A DNA stretch of 64,000 nt from Thermus neutrinimicus (lineage in GTDB: Bacteria; Deinococcota; Deinococci; Deinococcales; Thermaceae): NCBI RefSeq assembly GCF_022760955.1, contig NZ_JAKTNU010000001.1, positions 5,507-69,506 of the forward strand, read 5' to 3'. Under the pieces are notes generated by a model that ran no database searches, was not told the DNA's origin, and was given only the letters and a program-made list of their open reading frames with translations. The translations under genes and the position numbers were made by a program. Of this stretch, positions 43,018 through 54,280 are shown in pieces (positions within the stretch are counted from its first letter, which is position 1; every line of letters starts with the position of its first letter).

Positions 43018-44040
43018 ATGCGGCTCCTCGCCTTCCGCCAGAGGAACTTCCGCAACCTGGCCTTCTCGGCCTTCCAACCCCCTCCGGGCCTCTTCGCCCT
43101 GGTGGGAGGGAACGCCCAGGGGAAGACCAGCCTGCTCCTCGGCATCCACCTGGCCCTCGGGGGCGAGGTCCGAGCCTCCTTGGCCGACCTGATCCGCTTC
43201 GGGGAGGAGGAAGCCTGGCTGCAGGCGGAGGTGGAAACCGAGCTGGGCCTATACCGGATCGAGCAACGGCTGAGGCCGGAGGGAAGGGAGGTGGCGCTCA
43301 ACGAAAAGGCGGTGAGCCTAAGGGCTCTACACGAGCTTCCGGGCTCGGTCCTGGTCCTGCCCGAGGATGTGGAGGTGGTGCTGGGGAGCCGGGAGGAGAG
43401 GCGGGCCTTTTTGGACCGCCTGATCGGGCGTTTCTCCCGCCGCTACGCCGCCCTCCTTTCCGCCTACGAAAAGGCCTTGCGCCAGCGAAACGCCCTTTTG
43501 AAGGCCGGGGGAAACGGGCTTTCCGTATGGGATCAGGAGCTGGCCCGTTACGGCACGGAGATCATGGCCCTAAGGAGGCGCTTCCTGAGGCGGTTTTTGC
43601 CCATATTCCAATCCCTCCACCGGGGCCTGGCCCCGGGGGAGGTGGGGCTCCTTCTGGAGGAAACCGCCCCGGGGGATCTCCTCCAGGCCCTAAGGGCCCG
43701 CAGGGAAGAGGAGCTGGCTCGAGGGCAGACCCTGGTGGGCCCTCACCGCGATGACCTGGTCTTCCTGCTTTCCGGCCGGCCGGTCCACCGCTTCGGAAGC
43801 CGGGGGGAAGCCAAAGGGGTGGCCCTGGCCCTGCGCCTGGCCGAGCACCGCCTGCTCCTTGAGCACCACGGGGAAGCCCCCCTTCTCCTGGTGGACGAGT
43901 GGAGCGAGGAGCTGGACGAGGGCAAGCGGCAGGCGGTTCTGGCCTACACCCGTGGCCTTCCCCAGGCCATTCTGGCCGGGATTTGGGCCCCCGAGGGGAT
44001 CCCGGTATGCTGGGTGGAAGGAGGGGTGGTCCTCTGCTGA
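43018..44040 (+). CDS. recF: DNA replication and repair protein RecF
   Basis: 340 residues. It loads RecA at gaps together with RecO and RecR. Walker A GGNAQGKTSLL, Walker B LLLVDEWSEELDEGKR and the RecF-specific TLVGPHRDDL are clear. The ABC signature region (FGSRGEAKGVALALRLAEH) is divergent from the common QGQ form. The ATG abuts the MFS stop, and the DciA-like gene follows by 17 bases. dnaA, dnaN and gyrB are not adjacent, so this is not the classical origin cluster. Confidence 0.92.
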   Translation: MRLLAFRQRNFRNLAFSAFQPPPGLFALVGGNAQGKTSLLLGIHLALGGEVRASLADLIRFGEEEAWLQAEVETELGLYRIEQRLRPEGREVALNEKAVSLRALHELPGSVLVLPEDVEVVLGSREERRAFLDRLIGRFSRRYAALLSAYEKALRQRNALLKAGGNGLSVWDQELARYGTEIMALRRRFLRRFLPIFQSLHRGLAPGEVGLLLEETAPGDLLQALRARREEELARGQTLVGPHRDDLVFLLSGRPVHRFGSRGEAKGVALALRLAEHRLLLEHHGEAPLLLVDEWSEELDEGKRQAVLAYTRGLPQAILAGIWAPEGIPVCWVEGGVVLC

Positions 44041-44057
44041 CCACCAGGAGGGTGGGC

Positions 44058-44819
44058 ATGCCCTGGCGGCTTAAGGAGGTGATCCCCGAGGCCCTTATGA
44101 AGGCCGGGGGGAAGGAAAAGCTGAAGCGGGGCCTGGTGCTGGCCTCTTGGCGGGAGGTGGTGGGTAAGGAGCTTGCCCAACTCAGCGAGCCCCTGGCCCT
44201 CGAGGGGGGTGTCCTCACCGTGCGCGTGGCGGACCCCGTCACCGCCCACCAGCTCACCTATAGCCGCCTGGCCCTTTTGCGGCGCTACGAGGAGCGGTTT
44301 CCCGGGGCGGTGAAGGAGATCCGCTTCGTGGTGGGCCCTCTGGAGAGGGAACCGGAGGTCCCCAAAACTCCGGAAAACCCAGAAAGGCTCCTATGGGCCA
44401 GCCGCCGGGCCTTGGAGCTGGCGGAGAAAGCTCCCCCAGAGCTACGGGAAAGGGTAGCCCGGGCCGCCCTAGCCCTTTTGCAAAGGGATCGGGGCGAACC
44501 CTGCCCCATCTGCGGAAGCCCTAGTCCCAAGCATCCCTGCCCCACCTGCCGGCGCCTTCTCCAAAGCCCCTGGGTGCGCAAGGAAGCGGAGCGCCTCAAA
44601 CGGGGCCGCCCCACGGGCCTCGAGGGGGAGGCCCTCCTGGTGGCCCGGCACCTGGCCAGGCAATCCCTTTGGGGCGAGATGGAGGGCCTTTACCCCCAGG
44701 CCTTACGGGACGAATCGCTACGCCCCCTTCTTAGGGACCTGGCCCAGCGCTTCCAGGCCCTTTTCCCTGACGAACCCCTACCCGAGGCCGTGCGAAGCCT
44801 CCTTGCCAAGGAGGCCTAA
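44058..44819 (+). CDS. DciA-like (DUF721) protein with C-terminal zinc ribbon
   Basis: 253 residues. The N-terminal 100 residues match DUF721/DciA (LVLASWREVVGKELAQLSEPLALEGGVLTVRV, HQLTYSRLALLRRYEERF). DciA is the ancestral loader of the replicative helicase. A second part has a CPICGSPSPKHPCPTC ribbon, with four zinc ligands, and a helical tail of about 80 residues not usual in DciA. The start is set by AGGAGG six bases upstream. Being next to recF supports a role in replication or repair. Confidence 0.8.
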   Translation: MPWRLKEVIPEALMKAGGKEKLKRGLVLASWREVVGKELAQLSEPLALEGGVLTVRVADPVTAHQLTYSRLALLRRYEERFPGAVKEIRFVVGPLEREPEVPKTPENPERLLWASRRALELAEKAPPELRERVARAALALLQRDRGEPCPICGSPSPKHPCPTCRRLLQSPWVRKEAERLKRGRPTGLEGEALLVARHLARQSLWGEMEGLYPQALRDESLRPLLRDLAQRFQALFPDEPLPEAVRSLLAKEA

Positions 44820-44843
44820 GCCCCCAAATAAGCCTCCCAAAGC

Positions 44844-44877
44844 ACTTCCCCCCTCGGTAGCGAGGGGGGAAGTTTTG
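44844..44877 (+). terminator. Terminator of the recF operon
   Basis: A 13-bp stem, ACTTCCCCCCTCG (44844-44856) with CGAGGGGGGAAGT (44861-44873), loop GTAG, then TTTG. It also lies downstream of the tRNA operon on the other strand. Confidence 0.85.
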
Positions 44878-44888
44878 TGTTCCCATGG

Positions 44889-44965
44889 TGGTGGGCGGCA
44901 GAGGATTTGAACCTCTGACCTCTCGCTTGTAAGGCGAGCGCTCTGACCAGCTGAGCTAGCCGCCC
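44889..44965 (-). tRNA. tRNA-Val (anticodon TAC)
   Basis: A 77-base cloverleaf: acceptor GGGCGGC/GCCGCCC, anticodon stem CTCGC/GCGAG, loop CTTACAA (anticodon TAC), T-arm with GGTTCAAATCC and encoded CCA. Last of three tRNAs in the transcript. Confidence 0.95.
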
Positions 44966-44966
44966 G

Positions 44967-45041
44967 TGGTGACCCCAGGGGGAATCGAACCCCCGTTTCG
45001 GCCTTGAGAGGGCCGCGTCCTGACCGCTAGACGATGGGGCC
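44967..45041 (-). tRNA. tRNA-Glu (anticodon CTC)
   Basis: A 75-base cloverleaf: acceptor GGCCCCA/TGGGGTC, anticodon stem CGGCC/GGCCG, loop CTCTCAA (anticodon CTC), GGTTCGATTCC T-arm and encoded CCA. One base separates it from tRNA-Val. Confidence 0.96.
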
Positions 45042-45047
45042 CCGGCC

Positions 45048-45123
45048 TGGTGGGCCGTGCAGGATTCGAACCTGCGACCTACCGATTAAAAGTCGGTTGC
45101 TCTGCCAGCTGAGCTAACGGCCC
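45048..45123 (-). tRNA. tRNA-Lys (anticodon TTT)
   Basis: A 76-base cloverleaf: acceptor GGGCCGT/ACGGCCC, anticodon stem ACCGA/TCGGT, loop CTTTTAA (anticodon TTT), T-arm and encoded CCA. First tRNA of the transcript; its wobble U is a known target of the MnmA family. Confidence 0.97.
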
Positions 45124-45136
45124 AACAGCCTTAGTG

Positions 45137-45165
45137 ATTATAGGGGAAGGAGAAGGGCTTGTCCA
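45137..45165 (-). promoter_or_regulatory. Promoter of the tRNA Lys-Glu-Val operon
   Basis: On the minus strand TGGACA (45160-45165) and TATAAT (45137-45142) are spaced by exactly 17 bases; the -10 box ends 13 bases before tRNA-Lys. Confidence 0.85.
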
Positions 45166-45174
45166 GGGCAAAGG

Positions 45175-45876
45175 CTAAAAAAGCCCCCTCAGGCGCTCCA
45201 TGATCATGAGGCCCAAGGTCTCCTCCCTTACCCGTCGCTGCAGGCCCTCGAGGTCCCACGGCCTCCTCGCCACCGCCTCCAGGGCCACCTTGGGGAGGGG
45301 AGCCGCCTCCAGGAGGCCAAAAAAGGCCCCGTCGGCCCAAGGGGGCACCCAGGCCCCGCTACGGCAGAGGAACACCCGCTGGAAAACCCCTTCCACAGGT
45401 CCTCCCGGGTCCATGGCCCTCTCCACAGGGACCGCGGGCTCGGGTTCCAGGGAAGGGTCGCGCCAAGAAGGGTAGAAGACCCTAAGCCTGGCCCCTTGCC
45501 GGGCGTAAAAGACCATCCAATCGTCGCAGGAAGGCTCCTCGGCCAAAGGGCGATACCCAGCGTCGTGGTGGGCGTCGAAGAGGACCACCTCCCAGACCCC
45601 CTCCCCTACCTCTGGATGGAAGGCCAAGGCGTTGGAGTCGGCATAGTAAAGCTGGGCATCGGGAGCGAAGGTAAACCGTTCCCAAAACCCCTCCCAGCCC
45701 TGGGCTTGGGGTAAGGGCAGTCTCCTTAGGAGAAAGGCCAAGGCCCGCTCCTCCCAGGCCTCCCCCAGGTAGTAGGGGGTTTCAAAGTGGGCCCAGGCAT
45801 AAAGGGGAGCCAACGGGTCCTTTTGGTCTTGGGGCACGGGGAAAAAGTAGTCAAAGTCCACCACCAGTAGCCGCAT
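45175..45876 (-). CDS. Unknown protein, possible UPF0489-like
   Basis: 233 residues. The start MRLLVVDFDYFFPV, the middle YADSNALAF and VVLFDAHHDAGYR, and CDDWMVFYARQGARLRVFYPSW recall the UPF0489 group and, more distantly, arginase/deacetylase-like folds with Asp-His metal motifs; that is a resemblance only. It is soluble with no signal peptide. An AAGGGGG ribosome site lies at the start. It stands alone between the tRNA promoter and the oxidase operon. Confidence 0.6.
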   Translation of the reverse strand: MRLLVVDFDYFFPVPQDQKDPLAPLYAWAHFETPYYLGEAWEERALAFLLRRLPLPQAQGWEGFWERFTFAPDAQLYYADSNALAFHPEVGEGVWEVVLFDAHHDAGYRPLAEEPSCDDWMVFYARQGARLRVFYPSWRDPSLEPEPAVPVERAMDPGGPVEGVFQRVFLCRSGAWVPPWADGAFFGLLEAAPLPKVALEAVARRPWDLEGLQRRVREETLGLMIMERLRGLF

Positions 45877-45899
45877 CCCCCTTCATAGATAGCAAAGCC

Positions 45900-45916
45900 C
45901 CCGCCTTGGAGGCGGG
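45900..45916 (-). terminator. Probable terminator of the oxidase operon
   Basis: A 7-bp stem, CCCGCCT with AGGCGGG, and a 3-base loop, 20 bases past the coxA stop. Only a weak T-rich tract follows on the minus strand. Confidence 0.55.
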
Positions 45917-45936
45917 AGCCGGAATCCGAAAGCAGC

Positions 45937-49340
<3,404 letters not shown>

Positions 49341-49352
49341 CCGCTTCCCTCC

Positions 49353-51176
49353 CTAAAGCACCCGATCCACCGCCATGGCCACGAACAATAGGGCCAGGTA
49401 GAGCATGGAGTATTTATACAGCGAAACCGCCGTCCTCCGCTCGGGCTGGCGGTAGAGGGCAAGGCTCTTAAGGATAAGCAAAGCATTAAGGGTAAGGCTA
49501 AAGAAGAGGTACACAAGGCCGAGTTCCCCTAGAAGGAGGGGCATGAGGGAGATCAAGGCGGTAAGCACCGCATATAGGGCGATCTGCATCACCGTAACCC
49601 GTTCCCCCAGCACCACGGGCAGCATGGGTACGCCCACGGCCCGGTAGTCGTCCTGGATCATGAGGGCTAGGGCCCAGAAGTGCACCGGGGTCCAGAAGAA
49701 GATGAGGGCGAAGAGGTACCAGGCGAAAAGACTTAGGTCCCCGGTAACCGCCGCCCAGCCCACCAAGGGGGGGAAGGCCCCCGCCGCCCCGCCGATGACG
49801 ATGTTGTGCCAGGTGCGGCGCTTCAGGTAAAGGGTGTAGACCAGCACGTACCAGATAAGGCCCATGAGGGCTAAGGTGGCGGAAAGGAGGTTTGCCCCCC
49901 AAAAGAGCAGGAGGAAGGCCAGAAGGGCGAGGCCAAGGGCGAAGAGAAGGGCATCTCGGCTGGAAATGCGCTGGGTCACGGTGGGGCGCTTGGCGGTGCG
50001 GCGCATGCGGGCGTCGATGTCCCGGTCCACCACCATGTTGATGGCGTTGGCCGCCCCTGCCATCATGTAGCCACCCAGGGCCACCACCAGGAAGAGGCCT
50101 GTGCCGGGCCAGCCCTTGGCAGCGATGAGCATGGCCACAAGGGTAGTGAAGAGGAGGAGGCTGATCACCCGGGGTTTGGTAAGGGCCAGGTAGTCCCTCC
50201 AGGTGGCTCCCCCAGTACCCTGGTGCACCTGCCCCGCCTCTAGGCCCTCCCCCAGTTCCACCCGCTTAGCCCCCCTGGCCAAGGCTGCCGCCAAAAGCAG
50301 GAGGAAAAGTAGCCACACGGCATAGGCCAAAAGAAGGTGCAGGATCTGCATCCAGACCGGGGCCTTGAGCCAGACATTCACCAAACCGGCCAAAAGTTGC
50401 ACCCCATAGAGGTAGGCAAGGGCGTGGGCAAAGCGGCGGGTGTGGGCAGACGGCCTGAGATGCGCCACAAGGTAACCAGCAAAGACCACGTAAAGCCCCA
50501 CGCTTACGGCGATGAGGGGGTGGAGCACCCTGAGGCGCACCAGGAAGTGCTCCCCAGGGGTTAAGGAGCGCTCCAGGGCCTCGAGGGTATTCCGCACGGG
50601 GAAAAGAAGGTCGCCCAAGGCGGTCACCGCCCCGCTCATCCCCAGGAAGAGCAAGGCGAGAAGCCCCAGGAGCAAGGCCACCCCCACCGCCCCCTGCCCC
50701 CTAAGGCGCAAAGGGGCACCCCCAGAGGCCCACCAGGCGGTGAGGACCAAGGAAGCCAGGAGGAAGTAGGTGTTGGCCAGGTGCACCATCTGCACCACGG
50801 CCCTGGCGGCGCTCACGTTATCGGCTGTCCAACCAAAAAGGACCAAAGAGGCGCCCACCAGGCTCTCGGTGAGCATGAAGAAAAGGGAAAACCCGGCCCC
50901 CAGCCGCACGGGATGGCCCTTGGGGAAAAGGCGGAAGGCCAAAAGGGCCAGAAGGGCCACGGAAAGAAAGGCCAGCCCCGAGGTGGCCCGGTGGGTGAAC
51001 TCGATGAGGGTCTCCACCTGGGGGGTTCTGGGGATGATCTCCCCGTTGCAGGTGGGCCAGTGGGAGCCGCACCCCGCCCCCGACCCCGTGGCTCGCACGT
51101 AAGCCCCCCAGAGGGCCACCAGGATGTTCCACCCCAAGACTCCCCAGGCGTAACGGCTAAACCAAGCTTGGCTCAT
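49353..51176 (-). CDS. CtaA-CtaB fusion: heme A synthase and heme O synthase
   Basis: 607 residues. The N-terminal half is CtaA (heme A synthase, eight helices, with [15 protein letters not shown] and EFTHRATSG). The C-terminal half (from about residue 320) is CtaB, protoheme IX farnesyltransferase ([19 protein letters not shown] and [12 protein letters not shown]). One protein could carry out both steps from heme B to heme A. The start at 51176 fits the family; the frame extends 31 codons further, but that part is not CtaA-like. First gene of the oxidase operon. Confidence 0.92.
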   Translation of the reverse strand: MSQAWFSRYAWGVLGWNILVALWGAYVRATGSGAGCGSHWPTCNGEIIPRTPQVETLIEFTHRATSGLAFLSVALLALLAFRLFPKGHPVRLGAGFSLFFMLTESLVGASLVLFGWTADNVSAARAVVQMVHLANTYFLLASLVLTAWWASGGAPLRLRGQGAVGVALLLGLLALLFLGMSGAVTALGDLLFPVRNTLEALERSLTPGEHFLVRLRVLHPLIAVSVGLYVVFAGYLVAHLRPSAHTRRFAHALAYLYGVQLLAGLVNVWLKAPVWMQILHLLLAYAVWLLFLLLLAAALARGAKRVELGEGLEAGQVHQGTGGATWRDYLALTKPRVISLLLFTTLVAMLIAAKGWPGTGLFLVVALGGYMMAGAANAINMVVDRDIDARMRRTAKRPTVTQRISSRDALLFALGLALLAFLLLFWGANLLSATLALMGLIWYVLVYTLYLKRRTWHNIVIGGAAGAFPPLVGWAAVTGDLSLFAWYLFALIFFWTPVHFWALALMIQDDYRAVGVPMLPVVLGERVTVMQIALYAVLTALISLMPLLLGELGLVYLFFSLTLNALLILKSLALYRQPERRTAVSLYKYSMLYLALLFVAMAVDRVL

Positions 51177-51343
51177 AGGGCACCCGTCCCCCAGACGGTA
51201 ACATTTACCATTCTGCCAGAAGACCTTGCCCAGGGGTGAAGTACATTTGTCCCTTCCATTACCCGCCACCTAGGAGCCTAATACCCCCCGGCCCTACTTG
51301 ACAAGGGGGCCGAGCGGAAGGCCCAGCCCCCAAGGGGTAAAGT

Positions 51344-52933
51344 CTACCCCACCTTTGGCCCTGCCCGGCGTATGGCCTCCTCTACCCCGTCCGCATACTT
51401 TTGGAAGTTTTCCTGGAACAAGGCCGCTAGCCTCCTGGCCTGCCGATCGTAGGCCTCCTTGTCCTCCCAGGTCTCCCGCGGGTCCAAAAGCTCCTTGGGT
51501 ACCCCGGGCACCTCCAGGGGCACCTGGAAACCGAAGACGGGATCCTGGCGGTAGGGAACCCCCTCGAGGGCCCCGCTTAGGGCCGCCTGCAAGAGGGCGC
51601 GGGTAAGGGGGAGGGGGAAACGCCGGCCCACCCCGTAAGGCCCCCCAGTCCATCCGGTATTCACCAGGTATACCCTGGGACCATGCTTCTTGATCTTCTC
51701 CCCCAGCATCCTGGCGTAAACCCCGGGATGGAGGGGCAAAAAGGGCGCCCCAAAACAGGCGGAGAAGGTGGCCTTGGGCTCGGTGACTCCCCTCTCCGTT
51801 CCCGCCACCCGGGCGGTGTAGCCGGAGAGGAAGTAGTACATGGCCTCCTCAGGGGAGAGGCGAGCGATGGGGGGCAGGACCCCGTAGGCGTCGGCGGAGA
51901 GGAAGAAGATGGCCCTGGGGTGCCCAGCCAGGCCGGACTCCACCACGTTCTCCAGATGGGCCAGGGGGTAAGAGGCCCGGGTGTTCTCGGTCTTGGTGTC
52001 GTCATCCCACTCCACCCGGCGGCTTTCCGGGTTCACCACCACGTTCTCCAGGATGGCCTCAAACTGATTGGAGGCTTTATAGATGAGGGGTTCGTGCTCC
52101 GGGGAGAGGCGGATGACCTTGGCGTAGCATCCCCCTTCAAAGTTGAAGACGCCTTCCTCGCTCCAGCCGTGCTCGTCGTCGCCGATCAAAGGCCTCGCTG
52201 GGTCGGTGGAAAGGGTGGTCTTGCCCGTCCCGGAAAGACCGAAGAAGATGGCCACATCCCCTTCCTTCCCCACGTTGGCCGAGGCGTGCATGGGGAAAAC
52301 TCCCCGTTTGGGCATGAGGTAGTTCATCACGGTGAAGATGCTCTTCTTGATCTCCCCCGCGTACTTGGTACCCACGATCAGGACGATTTTCCTCTGGAAG
52401 CTGATGCCCACGAACACCTCGCTACGGGTTCCATCCCGCTCGGGGTCGGCCAGGAAGTAAGGGGCATGGATCACCGTGAAGCCGGGGACGAAGGGCTCCA
52501 CCTCGTCGTCCTCGGGGAAACGGCGCGGGAGGATGAACATGTTGCGGGCAAATAGGGCGTGCCAGGAGCTTTCCGTCACCACCCGTACCGCCAGGCGGTA
52601 GCGCCTGTCGGCTCCGGCGTAAAGGTCCTGGACGTACAGGTCCCGCTCAGAGAGGTAGGCGGCCACCCTTTCCAGAAGGGCCTGGAAGGCCTCCGGGGCG
52701 AAGGGCTGGTTCACCTCGCCCCACCAGACCTCCTCCTCCACCCCCGGCTCCCGCACCACGAACTTGTCCCGGGGGCTTCTCCCGGTGTAGGGGGTGGTGT
52801 CCACCACCAAGGATCCCTTGTGGGCCAGAATCCCCTCCCCCCGGGCCAGGGTATGCTCCACCAGGATGGGAGAAACCGTGTTCCAGAAAACCTGTTTCCT
52901 CGGTCTGATGCCCAAAGGCTCCAGTCGGTCCAT
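51344..52933 (-). CDS. pckA: Phosphoenolpyruvate carboxykinase (ATP)
   Basis: 529 residues. It converts oxaloacetate and ATP to phosphoenolpyruvate, the entry step of gluconeogenesis. Kinase-1a [10 protein letters not shown], kinase-2 [19 protein letters not shown] and RSPRDKFVV are intact. The ATG has a TAAGGAGG ribosome site and a promoter upstream. It lies next to pgi on the same strand, 52 bases apart. Confidence 0.96.
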   Translation of the reverse strand: MDRLEPLGIRPRKQVFWNTVSPILVEHTLARGEGILAHKGSLVVDTTPYTGRSPRDKFVVREPGVEEEVWWGEVNQPFAPEAFQALLERVAAYLSERDLYVQDLYAGADRRYRLAVRVVTESSWHALFARNMFILPRRFPEDDEVEPFVPGFTVIHAPYFLADPERDGTRSEVFVGISFQRKIVLIVGTKYAGEIKKSIFTVMNYLMPKRGVFPMHASANVGKEGDVAIFFGLSGTGKTTLSTDPARPLIGDDEHGWSEEGVFNFEGGCYAKVIRLSPEHEPLIYKASNQFEAILENVVVNPESRRVEWDDDTKTENTRASYPLAHLENVVESGLAGHPRAIFFLSADAYGVLPPIARLSPEEAMYYFLSGYTARVAGTERGVTEPKATFSACFGAPFLPLHPGVYARMLGEKIKKHGPRVYLVNTGWTGGPYGVGRRFPLPLTRALLQAALSGALEGVPYRQDPVFGFQVPLEVPGVPKELLDPRETWEDKEAYDRQARRLAALFQENFQKYADGVEEAIRRAGPKVG

Positions 52934-52956
52934 AGAGACCTCCTTATGCCTAGGGC

Positions 52957-52983
52957 ATCATACACTTATTTCCACGCTTCCAA
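52957..52983 (-). promoter_or_regulatory. Possible promoter of pckA
   Basis: TTGGAA (52978-52983) and TATGAT (52957-52962) are 15 bases apart on the minus strand, followed by a 23-base leader with AAGGAGG. The spacing is short. Confidence 0.5.
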
Positions 52984-52985
52984 GG

Positions 52986-54248
52986 TTAGGGGCCATACCC
53001 GGGGCGCCCCAGAAGGGCGAAGGTCAGGCGCTTGCCCAGCTCCACCCCAGGCTGATCGAAGGCGTTCACCCCCCAAAGCTCCCCCAGGAAGGCGGTCTGC
53101 CACATGAGGTGCTGCAAGAGCCAGCCCACGGCGTAGGGGGAAACCTCCGAGAGGTAGAGGGTATAGACCCTCTGCCCCCCCTCGGCCAGGGCCTGGTAGG
53201 TGGCCTCGGCCTCGGCCTTGAGAAGCTGGAATAGGCCCTTGCCGAAGAGGTAACCCGCCTCCTCGAGGCCTTCCACCTGGGGCAGGATGAGGTCCTCCGT
53301 GGCCCTTTCCGGCACCACCAGAACGATGAGCTTATCCAAGGGGCCTTCCCGGAAGAGCTGCACCTGGGCGTGCTGGTCCTGGGGACCCAGGGCGGGCACG
53401 GCGGTGGTGCCCACCCGGTTTCCCTCCCCGTCCCGCTTGCCCAAGGACTCGTCGTGGAGCTGGACAAACCAGGCGGGAAGGTATTCCAGCCTCTTTGAGT
53501 ACACCATAAAGACCGTGACGGGCAGGTGGCGGTGGAGGTGCTGGAGGAGAGCGGTTTTCAGGGGTAGGTTTTCCTCCAAGGGGGCTAGGGCCAGCTCGTT
53601 GGCCTTCCTGGCCCCCATGAGGAGGGCTTCCAGGTCCACCCCGGCGAAGGCCAAGGGAAGGAGCCCCACCGGGGAGAGCACGGAGTAGCGCCCCCCCACG
53701 TTTTCGGGAATGGGAAAGGCCTCAAGGCCTTCCTTTTCCGCTAAAGCCCTTAGCGCCCCCCGCGTGGGATCGGTGGTGAGAACCAGGTGCCGCCGCCAGT
53801 CCTCCCCCAGGTTCTCCCGAAGCCAGTTCAGGAAAACCAGCAGAGCGGCCAGGGTTTCCGCGGTGGCCCCCGACTTGGAAACCGCGTTCACCAGAGTCTT
53901 CCGGGGGTCTAGGCCCCGAAGGAGCCGAAGCACGGGCTCGGGCTCCACATGGTCCACGTAGTGGAAGCGCACGCCGCTTTCGTTGAAGGCGTTTTCCAAG
54001 GCCTTAGGCCCCAAGGCGCTTCCCCCGATGCCCAGGAGGACAAAGTCCTCCACCCAAGGGTTGGCCTCGCGGTAGCGGCGAATCAGCCTTAGGGTTTCCG
54101 TGTCCTCGGGAAGGTCCATCCAGCCCAGCATGCTCTGGGGGTCCTTCCGCTTGGCCAAAAGGGCCTCCCGGGCCCCCAGCAGGATGGGGGCGTGTTCCGA
54201 AAGGGCATCCGGGAAGTGGGGAAGGAAGCGGGTATCCAGGCGCAGCAT
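52986..54248 (-). CDS. pgi: Glucose-6-phosphate isomerase
   Basis: 420 residues. It interconverts glucose-6-phosphate and fructose-6-phosphate. The sugar-phosphate loops GIGGSALGPKAL and NAVSKSGATAETLA, the catalytic Glu region PENVGGRYSVLSPVGLLP and the C-terminal FDQPGVELGKRL are all present. It belongs to the short bacterial type (415-450). TAGCAT lies six bases before the ATG. Confidence 0.95.
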   Translation of the reverse strand: MLRLDTRFLPHFPDALSEHAPILLGAREALLAKRKDPQSMLGWMDLPEDTETLRLIRRYREANPWVEDFVLLGIGGSALGPKALENAFNESGVRFHYVDHVEPEPVLRLLRGLDPRKTLVNAVSKSGATAETLAALLVFLNWLRENLGEDWRRHLVLTTDPTRGALRALAEKEGLEAFPIPENVGGRYSVLSPVGLLPLAFAGVDLEALLMGARKANELALAPLEENLPLKTALLQHLHRHLPVTVFMVYSKRLEYLPAWFVQLHDESLGKRDGEGNRVGTTAVPALGPQDQHAQVQLFREGPLDKLIVLVVPERATEDLILPQVEGLEEAGYLFGKGLFQLLKAEAEATYQALAEGGQRVYTLYLSEVSPYAVGWLLQHLMWQTAFLGELWGVNAFDQPGVELGKRLTFALLGRPGYGP

Positions 54249-54254
54249 ACCCCC

Positions 54255-54260
54255 ATGCTA
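54255..54260 (-). promoter_or_regulatory. TANNNT box (TAGCAT) of pgi
   Basis: It lies six bases before the pgi ATG on the minus strand, in a 32-base divergent intergenic region. Confidence 0.45.
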
Positions 54261-54268
54261 CCCGGATG

Positions 54269-54274
54269 TAGGCT
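54269..54274 (+). promoter_or_regulatory. TANNNT box (TAGGCT) of the GNAT/CoA-ligase gene
   Basis: It lies six bases before the ATG at 54281, mirroring the pgi box on the other strand. Confidence 0.45.
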
Positions 54275-54280
54275 AAAGGC

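Noticed and set aside
44820-45174. Possible replication origin beside recF and the DciA-like gene
   Set aside because: dnaA and dnaN are absent, and the space is filled by a terminator, three tRNAs and their promoter. I did not identify any DnaA-box cluster.
51197-51209. GGTAACATTTACC palindrome upstream of the ctaAB gene
   Set aside because: Arms of only 5 bp with a 3-base centre; too short to call an operator without another copy.
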